DNA of 64,000 bases from an uncultured Propionivibrio sp. (GTDB lineage Bacteria; Pseudomonadota; Gammaproteobacteria; Burkholderiales; Rhodocyclaceae). The DNA lies in the NCBI RefSeq assembly GCF_963666255.1, contig NZ_OY762656.1, positions 1,240,001 to 1,304,000 of the forward strand, read 5' to 3'. The notes under the pieces were generated by a model that saw only the letters and a program-made list of their open reading frames with translations, did no database searches and had not been told where the DNA came from. The first letter of the stretch is position 1. The number at the start of each line of letters is the position of its first letter. The translations under genes and the position numbers were made by a program. Shown here piece after piece: positions 50,613 to 59,843 of the stretch.

Positions 50613-52262
50613 TTACAGAAGGGCGTAGGCGTCGCCGGCCACGCTGACCCGGATGTTCTGCGTCAGCGCCTGGGCGACGAAGGCGCGCAGCACGTCGGCG
50701 AGCTTGTCGTCATCGACATAGGCGACTGTGATGTGATTGCTCTGGTGACCCGCCATCAGGTCGTCGCGGCCGACACCGTCGAGCACGCAGTTGAGCAGCG
50801 GCCATTCGTAGGTCGTCGCCTTGCGCCGCCGTTCGAATTCCTCGGCCGGTAGTTCGACCGCCGTGCCGGTGCCGATGTGCATGAAGACCTGCGTGCCTTC
50901 GTAGTGCGCCCGCGCCCAGATCAGGCGACCAGCCTTGCCCTGGCCGTGGATCGAGGAGCCGCCCTTGGGGAAGTACATCGCCGGCTGACGATAGCCGGTG
51001 GCGCCGGCGATGCCGCCCTTGAGGTGCTCGAAGGGGACCGATCCGGAGATCTCGAAATCCCAGTAGAAGGTGCCCTGATAGTCGCTGCCCCAGCGGATGT
51101 CGTGCAGCGTCGTTTCCGACGGCAGTCCGAAGGCGTCGAGCAGGCGCCAGAGCATCGTCTGGGGAATCGCCGTGCCCATGTCGACCTCGTTGATGCAGGG
51201 AATCGGCTTGCCGGCGCGAATGATGTTGCCATTTTCGTCGGGGATCGGGAAGCGCGCGGTCGAACCAATCGCGCCTTCGGCGAAGTCGGAGGCGGCGCAC
51301 GAGTGGGCGAGGCCCTGCTGGTACTGGACGCCGACCGAAGTGAGGCCGAAGCGCTGGGTGAAGCGGGCCATGGCGATCATCATCGCGCACTGTTCGAGCA
51401 CCTGGTCGCGCGTGAGTTCTTTCGCCGGATCGCTGCCGAAATTGAACTTCATGCCACGCGCTTCATACCACTGCAGGCATTCCTCGCGCAGCGCCTGCGG
51501 CACTTTCGCCATTTCGACGAGCAGGGCCGATTGCGACAGGCTTTCCATCGGCATGCCAATGTCAACGAGCGCCTTCTGCGGGAAGACACCGTTGATCATG
51601 CCCATGCAGAAGCTGTCGAACAGCCCCATGATTTCCTTGTGGCGCAGGACGAACTCGCCGACCCGGCGACCGGCCTGCCAGGCGTCGGTCTTGGCGGCCG
51701 GATGCGTGGTATCGACCGTGTGCAGATAGGAGACGTCGTGGTCGATCTTGCCGGTCTTGAGCCAGGCGCCCAGCCCCTGATAGAAGAAGGCGTCGTCGAA
51801 GTCCGCAGACCACAGGCGCGCGTACTGCTTGCCCAGGCTGTTGAGCGTGCCGGCCATGCACAGCATGCCGACGAGACCCGGCCAGGTGCCGTCGAAATTG
51901 GCCAGCAGCAGGACCGGTCCGCGATGCTTGGCGAGACTCGGCGCCAGATGGTGCGAGTACTGCCAGGCGGTCAGCAGCACGATGACGGGAGCATCGGGGT
52001 CGATGCTCGCGAAGAGGTCGCTGCCTTCGCGTTGGCTGCTGATGAAACCGTGTCCCTTGTCGTTCTTGTAGAGGTGAGCGCGCTTGGCGGCGATGCCGAA
52101 ACGGTCGGCCAGGGCTTTTTCCAGCTTCGCCTCGAACTTGTTCTGGACCGGCCAGCATTCGACGTTGGCCGATTCACGCAGGTCGGCGTTGGTGACGACC
52201 AGCACTTCCTTGGCGCCGGCCGAGATCTGCGGCTTGTTCTCGGGCAGGGTGAGCTTGAGCAT
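50613..52262 (-). CDS. L-fucose/D-arabinose isomerase-like protein
   Basis: 549 residues. The sequence belongs to the L-fucose/L-arabinose isomerase superfamily. YSHHLAPSLAKHRGPVLLLANFDGTWPGLVGML and later INEVDMGTAIPQTMLWRL are the most telling stretches. These enzymes turn aldoses such as L-fucose or D-arabinose into ketoses. I chose the ATG at 52262 because AAAGGA is eight bases away; an ATG nine bases further upstream is possible. With the FGGY kinase just upstream it would form a route such as D-arabinose to D-ribulose to D-ribulose 5-phosphate. Confidence 0.8.
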   Translation of the reverse strand: MLKLTLPENKPQISAGAKEVLVVTNADLRESANVECWPVQNKFEAKLEKALADRFGIAAKRAHLYKNDKGHGFISSQREGSDLFASIDPDAPVIVLLTAWQYSHHLAPSLAKHRGPVLLLANFDGTWPGLVGMLCMAGTLNSLGKQYARLWSADFDDAFFYQGLGAWLKTGKIDHDVSYLHTVDTTHPAAKTDAWQAGRRVGEFVLRHKEIMGLFDSFCMGMINGVFPQKALVDIGMPMESLSQSALLVEMAKVPQALREECLQWYEARGMKFNFGSDPAKELTRDQVLEQCAMMIAMARFTQRFGLTSVGVQYQQGLAHSCAASDFAEGAIGSTARFPIPDENGNIIRAGKPIPCINEVDMGTAIPQTMLWRLLDAFGLPSETTLHDIRWGSDYQGTFYWDFEISGSVPFEHLKGGIAGATGYRQPAMYFPKGGSSIHGQGKAGRLIWARAHYEGTQVFMHIGTGTAVELPAEEFERRRKATTYEWPLLNCVLDGVGRDDLMAGHQSNHITVAYVDDDKLADVLRAFVAQALTQNIRVSVAGDAYALL

Positions 52263-52297
52263 GTGAGACATCCTTTCGACAGAGGAGCGGGCGCGGC

Positions 52298-53899
52298 TCA
52301 GTGCCAGGCCTGCATGGCGGAACGGCAACGTTCCATCGTTTCGTAAAGTTGCAGATAGACGGCGTATTTGGCGTCGTGGAAAGCCTTGGTGTCGGGGCGC
52401 GCCTTGACGCTGCCGCCGGGACGGACCATCCGGGCCGCCGCGTCAGGCAGGGTCGGAAAAGCGCCGCCGGCGACGGCACCGAGCAGGGCGGCGCCCAGCG
52501 TCACGGCGTCTTCCTCGCTGACGAGATGGATCTCGCAGCCGGTCGCGTCGGCGTTTTCACGCAGCCAGTACGGGTTCTTCGTGCCGCCCCCACACATGAT
52601 GATGCGTTCGATCTTGTGCCCGGCCGCGTTCATGCTTTCGATGATGTGGCGCGTGCCGTAGGCCAGCGCCTGCAGCGTGGCGAGGTACAGGCGTGCGAGC
52701 GCGTCCTTGCCGGTTTCGAGCGTGAGTCCGACGACGGCGCCGCGGGCATGCGGGTTGGCGCGCGGCGAGCGGTTGCCGTGGTGGTCGGAGAGCACATGCA
52801 GGTCGCGCGCGGGGTAGGCTTCGCGGCGTTCGAGATCCGCCGTCCAGTCGTTGAGTACGGCGTAGAGGTTGCGATTCTCGTCTTTCGCCGTCGCTTCGAG
52901 CAGCGGCCAGGCGTCGCTCTGGCGCAGCGTCCAGTCGAGCAGGGCGCCGGCAGCGCTCTGTCCGCCTTCGCCGAGCCACCAGCCGGGCAGCATGGCGCCG
53001 TAATACGGTCCCCAGACGCCGGGGACCATCACCGGGTCGGGATTGACGACCATGTGGCAGTTCGAGGTGCCGCCGATGATCGCCAGGCTGCCGAGCGGCG
53101 CCGTGCTGACCAGCGCCAGCCCGCCGGCATGCGCGTCGATGATGCCGGTGGCGACGGTGATGCCGGCCGATAGTCCGAGTTCGGCCGCCGCCGCCTGGCT
53201 CAGACCGCCGGCGGCCGAACCGAGGGGCAATACCTTCGCCGGTACCTTGCCGAGCAGGTCGTCGAGGCCGACCGCCGCGAGCAGCGTTGCGCTGAAACGG
53301 TTCTCGTGCGCGAGATAGTTCCACTTGCAGGTGAGTGTGCACACGCTCGCCGTGTCAGCCGCGGCGAGGCGCCAGGTCAGGTAGTCGGCGAGGTCGAAGA
53401 AGCGCCAGGTCCGGGCGTAGCGCTCGGGGAAACGCTGCTTCAGCCACAGCACCTTGGGCAATTCCATTTCGATGCTGACTTCGCCGCCGACGTACGCCAG
53501 CGCCGGGTCTTTCGTGGCGTTGATCGCGGCGGTCTGGTCGCCGGCGCGGTGGTCCATCCACATGATGATGTCGCGCTCGGCTTCGCCGCCTTCGGCGACC
53601 GACACCGGTGCGCCATTGGCGCCGACGGCGACGAGCGAACAGGTGGCGTCGACGCCGATCGAGACGACTTGCGCCGGATCGATCGCGGCGGTGGCGACGG
53701 CCTCGCGCACGGCGGCGACGGTTTGCGCCCAGATGTCGGCCGAGGATTGCTCGACGTGCAGCGGCTTGGCGTGGAACTGCTGGATCGGTCGCACGACAAA
53801 GGCCAGGCGATGGCCTTCACGGTCAAAAAGACCGGCGCGCACGCTCGCCGAGCCGACGTCGATTCCGAGATGAACGGGGTTTCCCAAGACACCCTCCAT
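52298..53899 (-). CDS. FGGY-family pentulose kinase (D-ribulokinase-like)
   Basis: 533 residues. The N-terminal ATPase fold has LGIDVGSASVRAGLFD, and the middle has WMDHRAGDQT, GGEVSIEMELPKVLWLK, IIGGTSNCHMVV and IIMCGGGTKNPYWL. The pattern fits the 5-carbon FGGY kinases (TIGR01315-like), often D-ribulokinase. The ATG at 53899 has no ribosome site; a TTG at 53887, four codons in, lies after GGAGGG and may be the true start. A palindrome that may be the LacI-type operator lies eight bases upstream of the ATG. First gene of the operon. Confidence 0.88.
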   Translation of the reverse strand: MEGVLGNPVHLGIDVGSASVRAGLFDREGHRLAFVVRPIQQFHAKPLHVEQSSADIWAQTVAAVREAVATAAIDPAQVVSIGVDATCSLVAVGANGAPVSVAEGGEAERDIIMWMDHRAGDQTAAINATKDPALAYVGGEVSIEMELPKVLWLKQRFPERYARTWRFFDLADYLTWRLAAADTASVCTLTCKWNYLAHENRFSATLLAAVGLDDLLGKVPAKVLPLGSAAGGLSQAAAAELGLSAGITVATGIIDAHAGGLALVSTAPLGSLAIIGGTSNCHMVVNPDPVMVPGVWGPYYGAMLPGWWLGEGGQSAAGALLDWTLRQSDAWPLLEATAKDENRNLYAVLNDWTADLERREAYPARDLHVLSDHHGNRSPRANPHARGAVVGLTLETGKDALARLYLATLQALAYGTRHIIESMNAAGHKIERIIMCGGGTKNPYWLRENADATGCEIHLVSEEDAVTLGAALLGAVAGGAFPTLPDAAARMVRPGGSVKARPDTKAFHDAKYAVYLQLYETMERCRSAMQAWH

Positions 53900-53906
53900 T
53901 GTTATA

Positions 53907-53922
53907 GCTAATTCGAGTTAGC
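53907..53922. promoter_or_regulatory. Candidate LacI-type operator before the FGGY kinase
   Basis: The perfect palindrome GCTAATTCGAG-TTAGC type (GCTAA-N6-TTAGC with a symmetric centre) lies directly before the operon start, where a repressor would block transcription. LacI proteins favour such short palindromes. Confidence 0.55.
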
Positions 53923-53962
53923 AATATAGTGAATGGCGGCGCTTTTATCAAGCTGCGGACAT

Positions 53963-53990
53963 GAAAAAAGCCTCCGCGAACGGAGGCTTT
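53963..53990 (-). terminator. Intrinsic terminator of the YhcH gene
   Basis: Stem GCCTCCG / CGGAGGC with a four-base loop. On the minus strand CTTTTTTC follows the stem, so the YhcH transcript ends here, before the kinase promoter. Confidence 0.9.
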
Positions 53991-54037
53991 CGGGGGCTGC
54001 GGCGCGCGTGCCCGGCGACGTGCTGGGCGGCGGCGGA

Positions 54038-54514
54038 TCAGAGGCCGAGCAGGCTGCTATGCACCTTCATGACGACCTTGCGGATCATCTTCTTTTCGTT
54101 GACGACGACGCAGGGGCGATGCAGTTCCTGCGGCAGGAAGACCAGGAAAGCGCCGGGATTGACGTCGATGAAGGCTTCGGCGGCCGGCGTCGGGAAGAAG
54201 GCGAGGTCCTTGTCCTTGAGCTGGTCGTCGGCGATCGGCAGTTCCGGTTGTGGCAGAGCGAAGCCATAGCGCTCGGCGGTCGAGTAGGGCAACTGGATGT
54301 CGGCGTATTGCTTGTGCGCTTCGGCGCGGCTTTCGGCCAGCGTGCGCAGTTCGACGTCCTGGACGAGATAGAAGAGCTTGTCGCCTTCGACTTCGTACTT
54401 GCCTGGCGCCAATTCCAGCGGGTTCACCTTCTGGATGGCTTCGAGCGCACGCACGACGGCGGCGGGCAGAACGGATTTCTGGTGGGCGACATCGGATACC
54501 AGACCGACGATCAT
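54038..54514 (-). CDS. YhcH/YjgK/YiaL family protein
   Basis: 158 residues. PLELAPGKYEVEGDKLFYLVQDVELR, AHKQYADIQLPY and LAFFPTPAAEAFIDVNPGAFLVFLPQELHRPCV define this cupin-like family (DUF386; related to EbgC and YiaL). Members are found in sugar and sialic-acid operons and may act as anomerases or sugar isomerases. AAGGAG precedes the ATG at 54514. It has its own terminator, so it is a separate unit in the sugar locus. It is divergent from pstS. Confidence 0.9.
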   Translation of the reverse strand: MIVGLVSDVAHQKSVLPAAVVRALEAIQKVNPLELAPGKYEVEGDKLFYLVQDVELRTLAESRAEAHKQYADIQLPYSTAERYGFALPQPELPIADDQLKDKDLAFFPTPAAEAFIDVNPGAFLVFLPQELHRPCVVVNEKKMIRKVVMKVHSSLLGL

Positions 54515-54593
54515 GGCGATTCTCCTTTTAAAAAAGGCGATCATACCCGCCTCGCCGGCCAAGGCAAAATGGCCAGACCACTTTTGTGACGCG

Positions 54594-54611
54594 CTGTCAT
54601 CGCGTTGTCAC
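54594..54611 (+). promoter_or_regulatory. Pho box (PhoB operator) before pstS
   Basis: CTGTCAT-N4-TTGTCAC: two direct 7-base half-sites with a 4-base spacer, as PhoB needs, 58 bases before the pstS start. Confidence 0.88.
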
Positions 54612-54669
54612 AATCGCCGCGTAAGGTGCGCCCTGAACTCACTGACAACCGTTCAAAAGGAGCGCAGCA

Positions 54670-55665
54670 ATGATGAAACACAGAATTCTTTCCGCCCTGG
54701 CCCTGGCCGGGTTTGCCGTCGTCGGCGCGCAACCGGTGCTGGCCCAGGTCGTCAAGGTCGATGGTTCGTCGACGGTCTATCCGATCACCGAGGCCGTTGC
54801 CGAGGACTTCCAGAAAGCCAAGAAGAACGCGGTCAAGGTGACCGTCGGTATCTCGGGCACAGGCGGTGGCTTCAAGAAGTTCTGCCGCGGCGAGATCGAC
54901 GTGTCCGACGCGTCGCGCCCGATCCTCAAGGCCGAGATGGAAGCCTGCAAGCAGGCCGGCATCCAGTATTACGAACTGCCGGTGGCGTTCGACGCGATCA
55001 CCGTCGTCGTCAATCCGAAGAGCTTCCTCAAGGACATCAGCGTCGAGCAGTTGAAGGCGATGTGGGAGCCGGCGGCGCAGGGCAAGGTCAGCAAGTGGAA
55101 CCAGATCAACCCGGCCTGGCCGGACGCGCCGATCAAGCTCTTCGGGCCGGGCGCCGATTCGGGTACCTTCGATTACTTCACCGAGGCCGTCGTCGGCAAG
55201 GCCAAGTCCTCGCGCGGCGACTACACCGCGTCCGAAGATGACAACGTTCTGGTTCAGGGCATCTCGCGCGACGTCAATGCGATCGGCTATTTCGGCTACG
55301 CCTACTACGCCGAGAACACCAGCAAGCTGAAGGCGCTGGCGGTGGTCGAGAAGGCCGGCAAAGCCGGTGTCGCCCCGTCGGAAAAGACGGTGCTGGATGG
55401 CTCTTACCAGCCGCTGTCGCGCCCGATCTTCATCTATGTCAATGCCAAGTCGTACGAGAAACCCGAAGTGAAGGAATTCGTCGAGTACTACATGAAGGAA
55501 GGCGCCAAGTTGTCGAAGGAAGTGAAGTACGTGCCGCTGCCCGCCAAGGCCTACACGGTCAATCTTGAACACATCGCCAAGAAGAAGCTCGGTACGGTGT
55601 TCGGCGGCAACGCCGAGGTCGGTGTGACGATCGAAGCGCTGCAGAAGCGCGAGGGTTCGCTCTAA
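54670..55665 (+). CDS. pstS: Phosphate ABC transporter binding protein PstS
   Basis: 331 residues. A signal peptide (about 1-26, ending PVLAQ) is followed by KVDGSSTVYPITEAVAEDF and VGISGTGGGFKKFCRGEIDVSDASR, the phosphate-binding loops of the PstS/SphX type. FGPGADSGTFDYFTEAV is a third binding loop. It is the first gene of pstSCAB-phoU-phoB-phoR, with AGGAG upstream and a Pho box in the promoter. An 80-base gap with a strong stem-loop separates it from pstC. Confidence 0.96.
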   Translation: MMKHRILSALALAGFAVVGAQPVLAQVVKVDGSSTVYPITEAVAEDFQKAKKNAVKVTVGISGTGGGFKKFCRGEIDVSDASRPILKAEMEACKQAGIQYYELPVAFDAITVVVNPKSFLKDISVEQLKAMWEPAAQGKVSKWNQINPAWPDAPIKLFGPGADSGTFDYFTEAVVGKAKSSRGDYTASEDDNVLVQGISRDVNAIGYFGYAYYAENTSKLKALAVVEKAGKAGVAPSEKTVLDGSYQPLSRPIFIYVNAKSYEKPEVKEFVEYYMKEGAKLSKEVKYVPLPAKAYTVNLEHIAKKKLGTVFGGNAEVGVTIEALQKREGSL

Positions 55666-55673
55666 GCGCTCGG

Positions 55674-55701
55674 GCGCGACGCCGCGACAGCGGTGTCGCG
55701 C
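55674..55701 (+). other. 12-bp stem-loop between pstS and pstC
   Basis: Twelve paired positions (one G-T) around a GACA tetraloop. No T tract follows. Such structures commonly protect the pstS message from 3' decay, so that the binding protein is made in excess over the permease. Confidence 0.75.
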
Positions 55702-55745
55702 TTGGGGCGTGCAGCGCCATCCGCTCAATTTTCAGGGTCAATTAC

Positions 55746-56702
55746 GTGAGCCTATCCTTGTCTGATCGCACTCCTCCCGGCGCAATGACGCCCGGTCGGG
55801 TGAGCCCGCGTTTGTCGCACAACGCGATGCGCCACTGGAACGAGCGCCTGATCGAAGCCGTCCTGTTCCTGGCCGCCGCGCTCTCTGTGCTGACGACGCT
55901 CGGTATCGTCTATATCCTCGTTTCCGAATCGATTCATTTCTTCGCGCGTATTTCGATCGTCGATTTCCTGACCGACACGCAATGGACGCCGCTCTTCGAC
56001 GACGCCCACTTCGGCATCATGGTGCTGGTGTCCGGTACGCTGGTGTCATCACTCGTCGCCTTGCTCGTGGCGATTCCGGTCGGCACGACGATCGCCATCT
56101 ACCTCTCCGAATTCGCCGGCAGCCGCGTGCGCGAAATCGCCAAGCCGATCCTCGAACTGCTCGGTGGCATCCCGACGATCGTGTATGGTTATTTCGCCCT
56201 GCTCGTCGTCACGCCGATCCTGCAGGTGCTGCTTCCCAATCTGCCCGGCTTCTCGCTGCTTTCGGCCGGCTTCGTCATGGGCATCATGATCGTTCCCTAC
56301 ATCGCCTCACTCTCCGAGGATGCCATGCGCGCCGTGCCGATGAGCCTGCGCGAGGGCGCCTATGCGATGGGCTCGTCGCGGCTCTACACGGCGATCCACG
56401 TTGTAATACCAGCGGCATTGTCCGGGCTGGCCGCGTCGTATGTGCTGGCAGTGTCGCGCGCCGTTGGCGAGACGATGATTCTCGCCGTTGCCGCCGGCAT
56501 GCAGCCGAACCTGACCTGGAACCCGATGGAACCGGCCGCGACGATCACGTCCTACATCGTCCAGGTTGCGCTTGGCGATCTGCCGCACGGATCGATCGGT
56601 TATCAGACGATCTTCGCCGCCGGCCTCACGCTGCTGCTGATCACCTTGATGTTCAACATCGTTGGCCAGTGGCTGCGGGCCAAATACAAGGAAAATTATT
56701 GA
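55746..56702 (+). CDS. pstC: Phosphate ABC transporter permease PstC
   Basis: 318 residues with about six membrane segments. The permease signature EFAGSRVREIAKPILELLGGIPTIVYGYFALL and the cytoplasmic EAA-like loop AMRAVPMSLREGAYAMGSSR are clear. The start is GTG at 55746. It overlaps pstA by one base. Works with PstA as the membrane channel. Confidence 0.95.
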   Translation: MSLSLSDRTPPGAMTPGRVSPRLSHNAMRHWNERLIEAVLFLAAALSVLTTLGIVYILVSESIHFFARISIVDFLTDTQWTPLFDDAHFGIMVLVSGTLVSSLVALLVAIPVGTTIAIYLSEFAGSRVREIAKPILELLGGIPTIVYGYFALLVVTPILQVLLPNLPGFSLLSAGFVMGIMIVPYIASLSEDAMRAVPMSLREGAYAMGSSRLYTAIHVVIPAALSGLAASYVLAVSRAVGETMILAVAAGMQPNLTWNPMEPAATITSYIVQVALGDLPHGSIGYQTIFAAGLTLLLITLMFNIVGQWLRAKYKENY

Positions 56703-57634
56703 TGAAACCGCTGACGACCGAAGAAATCCGCGCCGTCATCGCGCGCGGAAAACTCAAGGATACGCTCTTCAAGGCGCTTGGCATCCTGTGCCTGGCGTTC
56801 GGCTTGTTCGTCATCGTCGCGCTGATCCTCGACATGGCGATCAAGGGGTCCGAGCGCTTCACGCTCGATTTCTTCCTCAACTTCGCTTCGCGCCGGGCGG
56901 CGCAGGCGGGCATCCTCTCGGCCTGGGTCGGCTCGCTGCTCGTCATGTTCGTCACCGCGCTGGCGGCCGTGCCGCTTGGCGTCGCGGCCGGCGTCTATCT
57001 TGAGGAGTACGCGCCGCGCAACTGGATGACGCAGGTGATCGAGATCAACATCGCCAACCTCGCCGCCGTCCCGTCGATCGTCTATGGCCTGCTGGCGCTT
57101 GGCATCTTCGTCTATCAGTTCGGCTTCGGCCAGAGCATCCTGTCGGCCGGTCTGACGCTGGCCCTGCTGATCCTGCCGATCATCATTGTCGCGACGCGCG
57201 AGGCGATCCGGGCGATTCCGGCAATGATCCGCGAGGGCTCGATGGCGGTCGGTGCAACGCGCTGGCAGACCTGCCGCTATCACATCATTCCCTATGCGAT
57301 GCCGGGTATCCTGACCGGCGTCATCATCGGCCTCGCCCGTGCCATCGGCGAGACGGCGCCGATCATCACGATCGGCGCGCTGACCTTCATCGCCTTCCTG
57401 CCGCCGGCGCCGCTGACGGCATTGCCGGACGGCGGAACGGCGGGGCTGTTCGACTGGGTCATGGCGCCCTTTACGGTGATGCCGATCCAGATTTTCAACT
57501 GGACCTCGCGCCCCGATCCGGCTTTCGAGATCAATGCCGCCGCCGCCGGCTTCGTGTTGATGGCGATGGTGCTGGCGATGAATGCGCTGGCGATCTGGCT
57601 GCGCTACCGGATGCGCAAGAACATCAAGTGGTAA
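56702..57634 (+). CDS. pstA: Phosphate ABC transporter permease PstA
   Basis: 310 residues, about six membrane segments. [25 protein letters not shown] and [25 protein letters not shown] are the PstA signatures. The start at 56702 overlaps the pstC stop. An N-terminal cytoplasmic segment of about 25 residues precedes the first helix. Confidence 0.95.
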   Translation: MKPLTTEEIRAVIARGKLKDTLFKALGILCLAFGLFVIVALILDMAIKGSERFTLDFFLNFASRRAAQAGILSAWVGSLLVMFVTALAAVPLGVAAGVYLEEYAPRNWMTQVIEINIANLAAVPSIVYGLLALGIFVYQFGFGQSILSAGLTLALLILPIIIVATREAIRAIPAMIREGSMAVGATRWQTCRYHIIPYAMPGILTGVIIGLARAIGETAPIITIGALTFIAFLPPAPLTALPDGGTAGLFDWVMAPFTVMPIQIFNWTSRPDPAFEINAAAAGFVLMAMVLAMNALAIWLRYRMRKNIKW

Positions 57635-57654
57635 TCAACTCATTGGAGCCCTTT

Positions 57655-58437
57655 GTGCCGAACACGACGCAAGAACGCCTCAAGGCGGAAGCCCGCGGCC
57701 TGAATTTTTTCTACAACGGCGGAATTCAGGCGCTCAAGAACATCAACATGCCGATCTATGACAATCGCGTCACCGCGCTGATCGGCCCGTCGGGCTGTGG
57801 CAAGTCCACGTATCTGCGCAGTTTCAACCGCATGCACGACCTTTATCCGGGCAACCGCTACGAAGGCGAAATCCGCTTCTATCCGGACGACACCAACCTG
57901 TTGGCGCCGGAGGTCGATCCGATCGAGGTGCGCATGCGCGTCGGCATGGTCTTCCAGAAGCCGAATCCGTTTCCGAAGTCGATTTACGAAAACGTCGCCT
58001 ACGGCCTGCGCGTGCGCGGCGAGCGCAATCGCCGCATGCTCGACGACAAGGTCGAACATGCACTGCGTGGCGCCGCCCTGTGGGACGAGGTCAAGGACCG
58101 CCTGCAGGATCTGGCGTCGAATCTCTCCGGCGGACAGCAGCAGCGCCTGTGCATCGCCCGCGCGCTGGCGACCGATCCGGAACTGCTGCTCTTCGACGAG
58201 CCGACCTCGGCGCTCGATCCGATCGCCACCGGCGCGATCGAGGAACTCGTGCATGAGCTGAAAAAGCGTGTCACCATCCTGATCGTGACTCATAACATGC
58301 AGCAGGCGGCCCGCGTCTCGGACTATACCGCCTACATGTTTCTCGGCGAGATGATCGAGTTCGGCAAGACCGACGAAATCTTCATCAAGCCGAAGGACCG
58401 GCGCACCGAAGACTACATTACCGGCCGGATGGGCTGA
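57655..58437 (+). CDS. pstB: Phosphate ABC transporter ATPase PstB
   Basis: 260 residues. Walker A GPSGCGKS, the Q-loop in [21 protein letters not shown], the signature [17 protein letters not shown], Walker [16 protein letters not shown] and the switch [14 protein letters not shown] are all present. I prefer the GTG at 57655, which has GGAG seven bases upstream and gives the usual PstB length; an in-frame GTG at 57628 overlaps the pstA end. Confidence 0.95.
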   Translation: MPNTTQERLKAEARGLNFFYNGGIQALKNINMPIYDNRVTALIGPSGCGKSTYLRSFNRMHDLYPGNRYEGEIRFYPDDTNLLAPEVDPIEVRMRVGMVFQKPNPFPKSIYENVAYGLRVRGERNRRMLDDKVEHALRGAALWDEVKDRLQDLASNLSGGQQQRLCIARALATDPELLLFDEPTSALDPIATGAIEELVHELKKRVTILIVTHNMQQAARVSDYTAYMFLGEMIEFGKTDEIFIKPKDRRTEDYITGRMG

Positions 58438-58450
58438 GGAGAACACCGCG

Positions 58451-59155
58451 ATGGAAGACATTCTGCATCATCAATCGAGCCAGTTCGACGAGGAACTCGG
58501 ACGTCTGCGCAGCGACGTGCTGCGCATGGGCGGGCTCGTCGAGAATCAAGTGGCGACGGCGATCGAGGCCTATGGCGCCTGCGATCCGCGCGCTATCGAA
58601 GAGACGATCGCGCGCGATCAGGACATCAACGCGCTGGAAAAGCAGATCGACGACGAGAGCACGCAACTGATCGCGCGGCGCCAGCCGACGGCGGTCGATC
58701 TGCGCCTCGTCTTCGGCATCATCAAGATCGTCACCGATCTTGAACGCATCGGTGACGAGGCTAAGAAGATCGCCAAGGGCGTGCGCCGGATCTGCGCCGC
58801 CGGCAGTCAGCCGACCCAGTTTGCGCCGGCCATCCTGCATCTCGCCGAAACCGTTCTGGTGATGGTGCGCGAGTCGCTCGACGCCTTCGCCCGTCTTGAT
58901 TCCGGTCTTGCGCAGAAAGTCATCGTCGATGACAATGGCGTTGATGCGGAATTCAAGTCGATCGTTCGCCAATTGATTACTCACATGACGGAAGCGCCCG
59001 ATACCATCAGCATGGTAATGGACGTCATCTGGATCGCCCGCTCGGTCGAGCGCATCGGCGATCATGCCAAGAACGTCGGGGAGCACGTAATTTTCATCGT
59101 CGAAGGGCAGGACGTGCGCCATCGGCGATTGTCAGCCAACGGAGGTGCTGTGTGA
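58451..59155 (+). CDS. phoU: Phosphate transport regulator PhoU
   Basis: 234 residues, all helical, with two PhoU repeats: VENQVATAIEAYGACDPRAIEETIARDQDIN...LEKQIDDE and, later, DSGLAQKVIVDD...EAPDTISMVMDVIWIARSVERIGDHAKN. The metal-binding motif (D/E)xxxD is visible in ERIGDEAKKI and ERIGDHAKN. PhoU links PstSCAB transport state to PhoR. AGGAG precedes the ATG at 58451. It overlaps phoB by four bases. Confidence 0.94.
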   Translation: MEDILHHQSSQFDEELGRLRSDVLRMGGLVENQVATAIEAYGACDPRAIEETIARDQDINALEKQIDDESTQLIARRQPTAVDLRLVFGIIKIVTDLERIGDEAKKIAKGVRRICAAGSQPTQFAPAILHLAETVLVMVRESLDAFARLDSGLAQKVIVDDNGVDAEFKSIVRQLITHMTEAPDTISMVMDVIWIARSVERIGDHAKNVGEHVIFIVEGQDVRHRRLSANGGAV

Positions 59156-59838
59156 CGACGTCTGTCCTGGTCGTCGAGGATGAGCCGGCGATTCTCGAAC
59201 TTGTCGCAATCAACCTGCGCCATGCCGGTTTTCAGGTGATTCGCGCCACCAGCGCTGAGGAAGCGGATGCCGTCATCCGCAACGAATTACCCGATCTGCT
59301 GGTGCTCGACTGGATGCTGCCCGGACAGTCCGGGGTCAGTTTTGCGCAGAAGCTGCGGGGCGACGAGCGCACGCGCGAACTGCCGATCATCATGCTGACC
59401 GCCCGCGTGCATGAGGAAGACAAGATTCAGGGACTCGAAGCCGGCGCCGACGACTATGTCACCAAGCCCTTCTCGCCCAAGGAACTCGTCGCGCGTGTCC
59501 GCGCGCTCCTGCGCCGCCGTGCGCCGCACCTCGCCGGCGAGGCCGTCGAGGTCGGTTCGCTCAGCCTCAATCCGGCGACGCACCGCGTCCTCGCCGGCGG
59601 CCAGCCGGTCGAACTCGGACCGACCGAATTCCGCCTGCTCTTTTTCTTCATGACCCACCCCGAGCGCGTCTATAGCCGTGCCCAGTTGCTGGACGAGGTC
59701 TGGGGCGATCACGTCTTCATCGAGGAACGCACCGTCGACGTTCATATTCGACGCCTGCGCGCGGCGCTCGAACCGTCCGGACATCACGAGCGCGTCGAAA
59801 CGGTACGCGGCACCGGCTATCGCTTTAGCGGAGCCTGA
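59152..59838 (+). CDS. phoB: Phosphate regulon response regulator PhoB
   Basis: 228 residues. The receiver has VVEDEPAILELVAINL, the phospho-acceptor Asp in LLVLDWMLPGQSG and the Lys in YVTKPFSPKEL. The OmpR-type winged helix follows (LGPTEFRLLFFFMTHPERVYSRAQLLDEVWG...VDVHIRRLRAAL). The start is GTG at 59152. It should bind the Pho box at 54594. Confidence 0.96.
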   Translation: MTTSVLVVEDEPAILELVAINLRHAGFQVIRATSAEEADAVIRNELPDLLVLDWMLPGQSGVSFAQKLRGDERTRELPIIMLTARVHEEDKIQGLEAGADDYVTKPFSPKELVARVRALLRRRAPHLAGEAVEVGSLSLNPATHRVLAGGQPVELGPTEFRLLFFFMTHPERVYSRAQLLDEVWGDHVFIEERTVDVHIRRLRAALEPSGHHERVETVRGTGYRFSGA

Positions 59839-59843
59839 GCGCC

